Assembly (NCBI GenBank): GCA_036971475.1
Contig: JBAIZL010000006.1
Location: 9,807,656 to 9,871,655, forward strand
Length of the DNA stretch: 64,000 bases
Direction of reading: 5' to 3'
Source: Prosapia bicincta
Lineage: Eukaryota; Arthropoda; Insecta; Hemiptera; Cercopidae
In this document: positions 29,213 through 41,626 of the stretch, one piece after another
Position numbering within the stretch: position 1 is the first letter of the stretch
Layout of the letters: the number at the start of each line of letters is the position of its first letter
The notes under the pieces: generated by a model
The model's input: the letters and a program-made list of their open reading frames with translations, nothing else
What the model was told of the DNA's origin: nothing
Database searches by the model: none
Made by a program: the position numbers and the translations under genes

Positions 29213-31934
29213 GCATGAACTATAGTTCATGGATTTTTTCGATTTCTTCCAAAAATAGAATTCTTATTTTAATAGCATAAACGATACAGAATTGACCATA
29301 GAATTGCATGGTACTCGCAGAAATTATCTATTGTATGTGTTATACGAGTAATCATAATATTAAATTTTTAAACTAAAAAAAGCATGAACTATAGTTCATG
29401 GATTTTTTCGATTTCTTCCAAAAATAGAATTCTTATTTTATTAGCTTAAACGATACAGAATTGACCATAGAATTGCATGGTACTCGCAGAAATTATCTAT
29501 TGTATGTGTTATACGAGTAATCATAATATTAAATTTTTTCACTAAAAATAGCATGAACTATAGTTCATGGATTTTTTCGATTTCTTCCAAAAATAGAATT
29601 CTTATTTTAATAGCATAAACGATACAGAATTGACCATAGAATTGCATGGTACTCGCAGAAATTATCTATTGTATGTGTTATACGAGTAATCATAATATTA
29701 AATTTTTACACTAAAAAAAAGGCATGAACTATAGTTCATGGATTTCTTCGATTTCTTCCAAAAATAGAATTCTTATTTTAATAGCATAAACGATACAGAA
29801 TTGACCATAGAATTGCATGGTACTCGCAGAAATTATCTATTGTATGTGTTATACGAGTAATCATAATATTAAATTTTTACACTAAAAATAGCATGAACTA
29901 TATATTTCATGGATTTTTTCGATTTCTTCCAAAAATAGAATTCTTATTTTAATAGCATAAACGATACAGAATTGACCATAGAATTGCATGGTACTCGCAG
30001 AAAGTATCTATTGTATGTGTTATACGAGTAATCATAATATTAAATTTTTACACTAAAAAAAGCATGAACTATAGTTCATGGATTATTTCGATTTCTTCCA
30101 AAAATAGAATTCTTATTTTAATAGCATAAACGATACAGAATTGACCATAGAATTGCATGGTACTCGCAGAAATTATCTATTGTATGTGTTATACGAGTAA
30201 TCATAATATTAAATTTTTACACTAAAAAGAAGGCATAAACTAGAGTTCATTAATTCTTTCGATTTCTTCCAAAAATAGAATTCTTATTTTATTAGCTTAA
30301 ACGATACAGAATTGACCATAGAATTGCATGGTACTCGCAGAAATTATCTATTGTATGTGTTATACGAGTAATCATAATATTAAATTTTTACCCTAAAAAT
30401 AGCATGAACTATATAGTTCATGGATTTTTTTGATTTCTTCCAAAAATAGAATTCTTATTTTAATAGCATAAACGATACAGAAATGATCATAGAATTGCAT
30501 GGTACTCGCAGAAATTATCTATTGTATGTGTTATACGAGTAATCATAATATTAAATTTTTACACTAAAAAAAGCATGAACTATAGTTCATGGATTTTTTC
30601 GATTTCTTCCAAAAAATAGAATTCCTATTTTAATAGCTTAAACGATACAGAATTGACCATAGAACTGCATGGTACGCGCAGAAATTATCTATTGTATGTG
30701 TTATACGAGTAATCATAATATTACATTTTTACACTAAAAAAAGCATGAACTATAGTTCATGGATTTTTTCGATTTCTTCCAAAAATAGAATTCTTATTTT
30801 AATAGCATAAACGATACAGAATTGACCATAGAATTGCATGGTACTCGCAGAAATTATCTATTGTATGTGTTATACGAGTAATCATAATATTAAATTTTTA
30901 CACTAAAAAAAAGGCATGAACTATAGTTCATGGATTTTTTCGATTTCTTCCAAAAATAGAATTCCTATTTTAATAGCCTAAACGATACAGAATTGACCAT
31001 TGAATTGCATGGTACTCGCAGAAATTATCTATTGTATGTGTTATACGAGTAATCATAATATTAAATTTTTACACTAAAAAAAGCATGAACTATAGTTCAT
31101 GGATTTTTTCGATTTCTTCCAAAAATAGAATTCTTATTTTAATAGCATAAACGATACAGAATTGACCATAGAATTGCATGGTACTCGCAGAAATTATCTA
31201 TCGTATGTGTTATACGAGTAATCATAATATTAAGTTTTTACACTAAAAATAGCATGAACTATATAGTTCATGAATTTTTTCGATTTCTTCCAAAAATAGA
31301 ATTTTTATTTTATTAGCATAAACGATACAGAATTGACCATAGAATTGTATGGTACTCGCAGAAATTATCTATTGTATGTGTTATACGAGTAATCATAATA
31401 TTAAATTTTTACACTAAAAAAAGCATGAACTATAGTTCATGGATTTTTTCGATTTCTTCCAGAAATAGAATTCTTATTTTATTAGCTTAAACGATACAGA
31501 ATTGACCATAGAATTGCATGGTACTCGCAGAAATTATCTATTGTATGTGTTATACGAGTAATCATAATATTAAATTTTTACACTAAAAAAAAGGCATGAA
31601 CTATAGTTCATGGATTTTTTCGATTTATTCCAAAAATAGAATTCTTATTTTAATAGCATAAACGATACAGAATTGACCATAGAATTGCATGGTACTCGCA
31701 GAAATTATCTATTGTATGTGTTATACGAGTAATCATAATATTAAATTTTTACACTAAAAAAAAGGCATGAACTATAGTTCATGGATTTTTTCGATTTCTT
31801 CCAAAAATAGAATTCTTATTTTATTAGCTTAAACGATACAGAATTGACCATAGAATTGCATGGTACTCGCAGAAATTATCTATTGTATGTGTTATACGAG
31901 TAATCATAATATTAAATTTTTACACTAAAAATAG

Positions 31935-31956
31935 CATGAACTATATATAGTTCATG
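31935..31956. repeat. Palindrome box with n=4 TA units
   Basis: CATGAAC, four TA units, then GTTCATG: a perfect 22 bp palindrome. The same n=4 form occurs in the right arm near 58560, 60081 and 61950. n=3 forms lie near 22438, 28028, 28706, 30403 and 31252 (left) and 33062, 35744 and 37412 (right). n=1 forms lie near 36928, 39103, 46534, 46701, 51351, 51518 and 61445. Confidence 0.9.
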
Positions 31957-32282
31957 GATTTTTTCGATTTCTTCCAAAAATAGAATTCTTATTTTAATAG
32001 CATAAACGATACAGAATTGACCATAGAATTGCATGGTACTCGCAGAAAGTATCTATTAAATGTGTTATACGAGTAATCATAATATTACATTTTTACACTA
32101 AAAAAGCATGAACTATAGTTCATGGATTTTTTCGATTTCTTCCAAAAATAGAATTCTTATTTTAAAAGCTTAAACGATACAGCATTGACCATAGAATTGC
32201 ATGGTACTCGCAGAAATTATCTATTGTATGTGTTATACGAGCAATCATAATATTAAATTTTTACAATAAAAAAAGCATGAAC

Positions 32283-32290
32283 AAGAAAGG
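32283..32290. other. Orientation-switch (inversion) junction
   Basis: The left arm runs to gcatgaacaaga (to 32286), which matches a left-arm box variant seen near 25823 (gaacaagagttc). The right arm starts at 32288 with aggtaatttctgcgag, part-way through an inverted monomer. One base (32287) is unassigned. The left monomer is thus cut in the middle of its palindrome box, and the first right monomer lacks its first ~50 bases. The sequence aggtaattt is not in normal monomers (gataattt) but recurs in two deleted right-arm monomers near 35646 and 37314. There is no insertion of foreign DNA or transposon at the switch. Confidence 0.92.
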
Positions 32291-33737
32291 TAATTTCTGC
32301 GAGTACCATGCAATTCTATGGTCAATTCTGTATCGTTTATGCTATTAAAATAAGAATTCTAATTTTGGAGAAATCGAAAAAATCCATGAACTATAGTTCA
32401 TGCTTTTTTTAGTGTAAAAATTTAATATTATGATTACTCGTATAACACATACTATAGATAAATTCTGCGAGTACCATGCAATTCTATGGTCAATTCTGTA
32501 TCGTTAAGGCTATTAAAATAGGAATTCTATTTTTGGAAGAAATCGAAAAAATCCATGAACTATAGTTCATGCTTTTTTTAGTGTAAAAATTTTTATATTA
32601 TGATTACTCGTATAACACATACAATAGATAAATTCTGCGAGTACCATGCAATTCTATGGTCAATTCTGTATCGTTAAGGCTATTAAAATAAGAATTCTAA
32701 TTTTGGAAGAAATCGAAAAAATCCATGAACTATAGTTCATGCTTTTTTTAGTGTAAAAATTTAATATTATGATTAATCGTATAACACATACAATAGATAA
32801 TTTCTGCGAGTACCATGCAATTCTATTGTCAATTCTGTATCGTTTAGGCTATTAAAATAAGAATTCTATTTTTGGAAGAAATGGAAAAAATCCATGAACT
32901 ATAGTTCATGCTTTTTTTAGTGTAAAAATTTAATATTATGATTACTCGTATAACACATACAATAGATAATTTCTGCGAGTACCATGCAATTCTATGGTCA
33001 ATTCTGTATCGTTTATGCTATTAAAATAAGAATTCTATTTTTGGAAGAAATCGAAAAAATCCATGAACTATATAGTTCATGCTTTTTTTAGTGTAAAATT
33101 TAATATTATGTTTACTCGTATAACACATACAATAGATAATTTCTGCGAGTACCATGCAATTCTATGGTCAATTCTGTATCGTTTAAGCTAATAAAATAAG
33201 AATTCTATTTTTGGAAGAAATCGAAAAAATCCATGAACTATAGTTCATGCTTTTTTTAGTGTAAAAATTTAATATTATGATTACTCGTATAACACATACA
33301 ATAGATAATTTCTGCGAGTACCATGCAATTCTATGGTCAATTCTGTATCGTTTATGCTATTAAAATAAGAATGCTATTTTTGGAAGAAATCGAAAAAATC
33401 CATGAACTATAGTTCATGCTTTTTTTAGTGTAAAAATATAATATTATGATTACTCGTATAACACATACAATAGATAATTTCTGCGAGTACCATGCAATTC
33501 TATGATCAATTCTGTATCGTTTAAGCTATTAAAATAAGAATTCTATTTTTGGAAGAAATCGAAAAATCCATGAACTATAGTTCATGCTTTTTTTAGTGTA
33601 AAAATTTAATATTATGATTACTCGTATAACACATACAATAGATAATTTCTGCGAGTACCATGCAATTCTATGGTCAATTCTGTATCGTTTATGCTATTAA
33701 AATAAGAATTCTATTTTTGGAAGAAATCGAAAAAATC

Positions 33738-33906
33738 CATGAACTATAGTTCATGCTTTTTTTAGTGTAAAAATTTAATATTATGATTACTCGTATAACA
33801 CATACAATAGATAATTTCTGCGAGTACCATGCAATTCTATGGTCAATTCTGTATCGTTTATGCTATTAAAATAAGAATTCTATTTTTGGAAGAAATCGAA
33901 AAAATC
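33738..33906 (-). repeat. Reference monomer of the inverted arm, 169 bp
   Basis: A typical right-arm unit measured from one palindrome box to the next: exactly 169 bp, the same as in the left arm. Apart from orientation it differs from the left reference at few positions. This shows that the arms belong to one satellite family and not to two different repeats placed side by side. Confidence 0.93.
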
Positions 33907-35640
33907 CATGAACTATAGTTCATGCTTTTTTTAGTGTAAAAATGTAATATTATGATTACTCGTATAACACATACAATAGATAATTTCTGCGAGTACCCTG
34001 CAATTCTATGGTCAATTCTGTATCGTTTATGCTATTAAAATAAGAATTCTATTTTTGGAAGAAATCGAAAAAATCCATGAACTATAGTTCATGCTTTTCT
34101 TAGTGTAAAAATTTAATATTATGATTACTCGTATAACACATACAATAGATAATTTCTGGAAGTACCATGCAATTCTATGGTCAATTCTGTATCGTTTATG
34201 CTATTAAAATAAGAATTCTATTTTTGGAAGAAATCGAAAAAATCCATGAACTATGGTTCATGCTTTTTTTAGTGTAAAAATTTATTATTATGATTACTCG
34301 TATAACACATACAATAGATAAATTCTGTGAGTACCATGCAATTCAATGGTCAATTCTGTATCGTTAAGGCTATTAAAATAAGAATTCTATTTTTGGAAGA
34401 AATCGAAAAAATCCATGAACTATAGTTCATGCTTTTTTTAGTGTAAAAATTTAATATTATGATTACTCGTATAACACATACAATAGATAATTTCTGCGAG
34501 TACCATGCAATTCTATGGTCAATTCTGTATCGTTTATGCTATTAAAATAAGAATTCTATTTTTGGAAGAAATCGAAAAAATCCATGAACTATAGTTCATG
34601 CTTTTTTTAGTGTAAAAATTTAATATTATGATTACTCGTATAACACATACAATAGATAATTTCTGCGAGTACCATGCACTTCTATGGTCAATTCTGTATC
34701 GTTTATGCAATTAAAATAAGAATTCTATTTTTGGAAGAAATCGAAAAAATCCATGAACTATAGTTCATGCTTTTTTTAGTGTAAACATTTAATATTATGA
34801 TTACTCGTATAACACATACAATAGATAATTTCTGCGAGTACCATGCAATTCTACGGACAATTCTGTATCGTTTAAGCTAGTAAAATAAGAATTCTATTTA
34901 TGGAAGAAATCGAAAAAATCCATGAACTATAGTTCATGCTTTTTTTAGTGTAAAAATTTAATATTATGATTACTCGTATAACACATACAATAGATAATTT
35001 CTGCGAGTACCATGCAATTCTATGATCAATTCTGTATCGTTTAAGCTATTAAAATAAGAATTCTATTTTTGGAAGAAATCGAAAAAATCCATGAACTATA
35101 GTTCATGCTTTTTTTAGTGTAAAAATTTAATATTATGATTACTCGTATAACACATACAATAGATAATTTCTGCGAGTACCATGCAATTCTATGGTCAATT
35201 CTGTATCGTTTATGCTATTAAAATAAGAATTCTATTTTTGGTAGAAATGGAAAAAATCCATGAACTAGAATTCATGCTTTTTTTAGTGTAAAAATTTAAT
35301 ATTATGATTACTTGTATAACACATACAATGGATAATTTCTGCGAGTACCATGCAATTCTATGGTCAATTCTGTATCGTTTATGCTATTAAATAAGAATTC
35401 TATTTTTGTAAGAAATCGAAAAAATCCATGAACTATGGTTCATGCTTTTTTTAGTGTAAAAATTTATTATTATGATTACTCGTATAACACATACAATAGA
35501 TAAATTCTGCGAGTACCATGCACTTCTATGGTCAATTCTGTATCGTTAAGGCTATTAAAATAAGAATTCTATTTTTGGAAGAAATCGAAAAAATCCATGA
35601 ACTATAGTTCATGCTTTTTTTAGTGTAAAAATTTAATATT

Positions 35641-35652
35641 ATGATAGGTAAT
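35641..35652 (-). repeat. Internally deleted monomer (net -21 bp), first copy
   Basis: The normal stretch between atgat and atttctgcg (26 bases including the conserved ACTCGTATAACAC block) is replaced by aggta. The monomer continues with gcacttctatggtcaaatc and an n=3 palindrome box. A second copy lies 1668 bp downstream, and the novel aggtaattt joint is shared with the orientation switch near 32288. Confidence 0.9.
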
Positions 35653-37308
35653 TTCTGCGAGTACCATGCACTTCTATGGTCAAATCTGTATCGTTTATGC
35701 TATTAAAATAAGAATTCTATTTTTGGAAGAAATCGAAAAAATCCATGAACTATATAGTTCATGCTTTTTTTAGTGTAAAATTTAATATTATGTTTACTCG
35801 TATAACACATACAATAGATAATTTCTGCGAGTACCATGCAATTCTATGGTCAATTCTGTATCGTTTATGCTATTAAAATAAGAATTCTATTTTTGGAAGA
35901 AATCGAAAAAATCCATGAACAATAGTTCATGCCTTTTTTAGTGTAAAAATTTAATATTATGATTACTCGTATAACACATACAATAGATAAATTCTGCGAG
36001 TACCATGCAATTCTATGGTCAATTCTGTATCGTTAAGGCTATTAAAATAAGAATTCTATTTTTGGAAGAAATCGAAAAAATCCATGAACTATAGTTCATG
36101 CTTTTTTTAGTGTAAAAATTTAATATTATGATTACTCGTATCACACATACAATAGATAATTTCTGCGAGTACCATGCAATTCTATGGTCAATTCTGTATC
36201 GTTTATGCTATTAAAATAAGAATTCTATTTTTGGAAGAAATCGAAAAAATCCATGAACTATAGTTCATGCTTTTTTTAGTGTAAAAATTTAATATTATGA
36301 TTACTCGTATAACACATACAATAGATAATTTCTGCGAGGACCATGCAATTCTATGGTCAATTCTGTATCGTTTAAGCTATTAAAATAAGAATTCTATTTT
36401 TGGAAGAAATCGAAAAAATCCATGAACTATAGTTCATGCTTTTTTTAGTGTAAAAATTTAATATTATGATTACTCGTATAACACATACAATAGATAATTT
36501 CTGCGAGTACCATGCAATTCTATGGTCAATTCTGTATCGTTTATGCTATTAAAATAAGAATTCTATTTTTGGAAGAAATCGAAAAAACCCATGAACTATA
36601 GTTCATGCTATTTTTAGTGTAAAAATTTAATATTATGATTACTCGTATAACACATACAATAGATAATTTCTGCGAGTACCATGCAATTCTATGGTCAATT
36701 CTGTATCGTTTATGCTATTAAAATAAGAATTCTATTTTTGTAAGAAATCGAAAAAATCCATGAACTATGGTTCATGCTTTTTTTAGTGTAAAAATTTATT
36801 ATTATGATTACTCGTATAACACATACAATAGATAAATTCTGCGAGTACCATGCAATTCTATGGTCAATTCTGTATCGTTAAGGCTATTAAAATAAGAATT
36901 CTATTTTTGGAAGAAATCGAAAAAATCCATGAACTAGTTCATGCTTTTTTTAGTGTAAAAATTTAATATTATGATTACTCGTATAACACATACAATAGAT
37001 AATTTCTGCGAGTACCATGCAATTCTATGGTCAATTCTGTATCGTTTATGCTATTAAAATAAGAATTCTATTTTTGGAAGAAATCGATAAAATCCATGAA
37101 CTATCGTTCATGCTTTTTTTAGTGTAAAAATTTAATATTATGATTACTCGTATAACACATTAAATAGATAATTTCTGGGAGTACCATGCAATTCTATGAT
37201 CAATTCTGTATCGTTTAAGCTATTAAAATAAGAATTCTATTTTTGGAAGAAATCGAAAAAATCCATGAACTTTAGCTCATGCTTTTTTTAGTGTAAAAAT
37301 TTAATATT

Positions 37309-37320
37309 ATGATAGGTAAT
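37309..37320 (-). repeat. Internally deleted monomer (net -21 bp), second copy
   Basis: Same deletion and same following variants (gcacttc, tcaaatctg, n=3 box, gtaaaatttaatattatgtttac) as the copy at 35641. The two are therefore duplicates of one event, about 10 monomers apart. The monomer just before this copy differs (aactttagctcatg), which marks the edge of the duplication. Confidence 0.88.
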
Positions 37321-40300
37321 TTCTGCGAGTACCATGCACTTCTATGGTCAAATCTGTATCGTTTATGCTATTAAAATAAGAATTCTATTTTTGGAAGAAA
37401 TCGAAAAAATCCATGAACTATATAGTTCATGCTTTTTTTAGTGTAAAATTTAATATTATGTTTACTCGTATAACACATACAATAGATAATTTCTGCGAGT
37501 ACCATGCAATTTTATGGTCAATTCTGTATCGTTTAAGCTATTAAAATAAGAATTCTATTTTTGGAAGAAATCGAAAAAATCCATGAACTATAGTTCATGC
37601 TTTTTTTAGTGTAAAAATTTAATATTATGATTACTCGTATAACACATACAATAGATAAATTCTGCGAGTACCATGCAATTCTATGGTCAATTCTGTATCG
37701 TTAAGGCTATTAAAATAAGAATTCTATTTTTGGAAGAAATCGAAAAAATCCATGAACTATAGTTCATGCTTTTTTTAGTGTAAAAATTTAATATTATGAT
37801 TACTCGTATAACACATACAATAGATAATTTCTGCGAGTACCATGCAATTCTATGGTCAATTTTGTATCGTTTAGGCTATTAAAATAAGAATTCTATTTTT
37901 GGAAGAAATCGAAAAAACCCATGAACTATAGTTCATGCTTTTTTTAGTGTAAAAATTTAATATTATGATTACTCGTATAACACATACAATAGATAATTTC
38001 TGCGAGTACCATGCAATTCTATTGTCAATTCTGTATCGTTTATGCTATTAAAATAAGAATTCTATTTTTGGAAGAAATCGAAAAAATCCATGAACTATAG
38101 TTCATGCTTTTTTTAGTGTAAAAATTTAATATTATGATTACTCATATAACACATACAATAGATAATTTCTGCGAGTACCATGCAATTCTATGGTCAATTC
38201 TGTATCGTTTATGCTATTAAAATAAGAATTCTATTTTTGGAAGAAATCGATAAAATCCATGAACTATCGTTCATGCTTTTTTTAGTGTAAAAATTTAATA
38301 TTATGATTACTCGTATAACACATACAATAGATAATTTCTGCGAGTACCATGCAATTCTATGATCAATTCTGTATCGTTTAAGCTATTAAAATAAGAATTC
38401 TATTTTTGGAAGAAATCGAAAAAATCCATGAACTATAGTTCATGCTTTTTTTAGTGTAAAAATTTAATATTATGATTACTCGTATAACACATACAATAGA
38501 TAATTTCTGCGAGTACCATGCAATTCTATGGTCAATTCTGTATCGTTTATGCTATTAAAATAAGAATTCTATTTTTGGAAGAAATCGAAAAAACCCATGA
38601 ACTATAGTTCATGCTTTTTTTAGTGTAAAAATTTAATATTATGATTACTCGTATAACACATACAATAGATAATTTCTGCGAGTACCATGCAATTCTATGG
38701 TCAATTCTGTATCGTTTATGCTATTAAAATAAGAATTCTATTTTTGGAGGAAATCGAAAAAATCCATGAACTATAGTTCATGCTTTTTTTAGTGTAAAAA
38801 TTTAATATTATGATTAATCGTATAACACATACAATAGATAATTTCTGCGAGTACCATGCAATTCTATGGTCAATTCTGTATCGTTTATGCTATTAAAATA
38901 AGAATTCTATTTTTGTAAGAAATCGAAAAAATCCATGAACTATGGTTCATGCTTTTTTTAGTGTAAAAATTTATTATTATGATTACTCGTATAACACATA
39001 CAATAGATAAATTCTGCGAGTACCATGCAATTCTATGGTCAATTCTGTATCGTTAAGGCTATTAAAATAAGAATTCTATTTTTGGAAGAAATCGAAAAAA
39101 TCCATGAACTAGTTCATGCTTTTTTTAGTGTAAAAATTTAATATTATGATTACTCGTATAACACATACAATAGATAATTTCTGCGAGTACCATGCAATTC
39201 TATGATCAATTCTGTATCGTTTAAGCTATTAAAATAAGAATTCTATTTTTGGAAGAAATCGAAAAAATCCATGAACTATAGTTCATGCTTTTTTTAGTGT
39301 AAAAATTTAATATTATGATTACTCGTATAACACATACAATAGATAAATTCTGCTAGTACCATGCAATTCTATGGTCAATTCTGTATCGTTAAGGCTATTA
39401 AAATAAGAATTCTATTTTTGGAAGAAATCGAAAAAATCCATGAACTATAGTTCATGCTTTTATTAGTGTAAAAATTTAATATTATGATTAATCGTATAAC
39501 ACATACAATAGATAATTTCTGCGAGTACCATGCAATTTTATGATCAATTCTGTATCGTTTAGGCTATTAAAATAAGAATTCTATTTTTGGAAGAAATCGA
39601 AAAAATCCATGAACTATGGTTCATGCTTTTTTTAGTGTAAAAATTTAATATTATGATTACTTGTATAACACATACAATAGATAATTTCTGCGAGTACCAT
39701 GCAATTCTATGGTCAATTCTGTATCGTTTATGCTATTAAAATAAGAATTCTATTTTTGGAAGAAATCGAAAAAATCCATGAACTATAGTTCATGCTTTTT
39801 TTAGTGTAAAAATTTAATATTATGATTACTCATATAACACATACAATAGATAATTTCTGCGAGTACCATGCAATTCTATTGTCAATTCTGTATCGTTTAT
39901 GCTATTAAAATAAGAATTCTATTTTTGGAAGAAATCGAAAAAATCCATGAACTATAGTTCATGCTTTTTTTAGTGTAAAAATTTAATATTATGATTACTC
40001 GTATAACACATACAATAGATAATTTCTGCGAGTACCATGCAATTCTATGGTCAATTCTGTATCGTTTATGCTATTAAAATAAGAATTCTATTTTTGGAAG
40101 AAATCGAAAAAACCCATGAACTATAGTTCATGCTTTTTTTAGTGTAAAAATTTAATATTATGATTACTCGTATAACACATACAATAGATAATTTCTGCGA
40201 GTACCATGCAATTCTATGGTCAATTCTGTATCGTTTATGCTATTAAAATAAGAATTCTATTTTTGGAAGAAATCGAAAAAATCCATGAACTATAGTTCAT

Positions 40301-41626
40301 GCTTTTTTTAGTGTAAAAATTTAATATTATGATTACTCGTATAACACATACAATAGATAATTTCTGCGAGTACCATGCAATTCTATGGTCAATTCTGTAT
40401 CGTTTATGCTATTAAAATAAGAATTCTATTTTTGTAAGAAATCGAAAAAATCCATGAACTATGGTTCATGCTTTTTTTAGTGTAAAAATTTATTATTATG
40501 ATTACTCGTATAACACATACAATAGATAAATTCTGCGAGTACCGTGCAATTCTATGGTCAATTCTGTATCGTTAAGGCTATTAAAATAAGAATTCTATTT
40601 TTGGAAGAAATCGAAAAAATCCATGAACTATAGTTCATGCTTTTTTTAGTGTAAAAATTTAATATTATGATTACTCGTAAAACACATACAATAGATAATT
40701 TCTGCGAGTACCATGCAATTCTATGGTCAATTCTGTATCGTTTATGCTATTAAAATAAGAATTCTATTTTTGGAGGAAATCGAAAAAATCCATGAACTAT
40801 AGTTCATGCTTTTTTTAGTGTAAAAATTTAATATTATGATTACTCGTATAACACATACAATAGATAATTTCTGCGAGTACCATGCAATTCTATGGTCAAT
40901 TCTGTATCGTTATGGCTATTAAAATAAGAATTCTATTTTTGGAAGAAATCGAAAAAATCCATGAACTATAGTTCATGCTTTTATTAGTGTAAAAATTTAA
41001 TATTATGATTACTCGTATAACACATACAATAGATAATTTCTGCGAGTACCATGCAATTTTATGATCAATTCTGTATCGTTTAAGCTATTAAAATAAGAAT
41101 TCTATTTTTGGAAGAAATCGAAAAAATCCATGAACTATGGTTCATGCTTTTTTTAGTGTAAAAATTTATTATTATGATTACTCGTATAACACATACAATA
41201 GATAATTTCTGCGAGTACCATGCAATTTTATGATCAATTCTGTATCGTTTAAGCTATTAAAATAAGAATTCTATTTTTGGAAGAAATCGAAAAAACCCAT
41301 GAACTATAGTTCATGCTTTTTTTTGTGTAAAAATTTAATATTATGATTACTCGTATAACACATACAATAGATAATTTCTGCGAGTACCATGCAATTCTAT
41401 GGTCAATTCTGTATCGTTTATGCTATTAAAATAAGAATTATATTTTTGGAAGAAATCGAAAAAATCCATGAACTATAGTTCATGCTTTTTTTAGTGTAAA
41501 AATTTAATATTATGATTACTCATATAACACATACAATAGATAATTTCTGCGAGTACCATGCAATTCTATGGTCAATTCTGTATCGTTTATGCTATTAAAA
41601 TAAGAATTCTATTTTTGGAAGAAATC

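Larger units (their letters stand above)
1..32286 (+). repeat. Left arm of satellite array, ~191 head-to-tail monomers of ~169 bp
   Basis: Seen: a 168-170 bp unit repeats without interruption. In order each unit has the palindrome box CATGAACTATAGTTCATG, a GATTTTTTCGATTTCTT block, an EcoRI site (GAATTC), a TAGCATAAACGATACAG block, an ATAGAATTGCATGG block, CTCGCAGAA, TATACGAGTAAT, TAATATTAAATTTTT and an A-rich end before the next box. Monomers differ by a few substitutions at recurrent positions: A4 or A5 after CTTCC, gcataaac/gcttaaac/gccttaac, gaccat/gatcat, tggtac/tgatac/tgttac, gaaatt/gaattt and tgttatac/tgctatac. Length and A+T content resemble many centromeric or pericentromeric satellites; that role is inferred. 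No gene or transposon interrupts the arm, so this entry also covers the absence of genes over the whole stretch. Orientation is called + only by convention. Confidence 0.98.

Noticed and set aside
32200..32400. Transposon or terminal inverted repeat element at the orientation switch
   Set aside because: The two sides are ordinary satellite monomers. There is no target-site duplication, no coding sequence and no unique DNA between the arms; the inverted structure is explained by the satellite alone.
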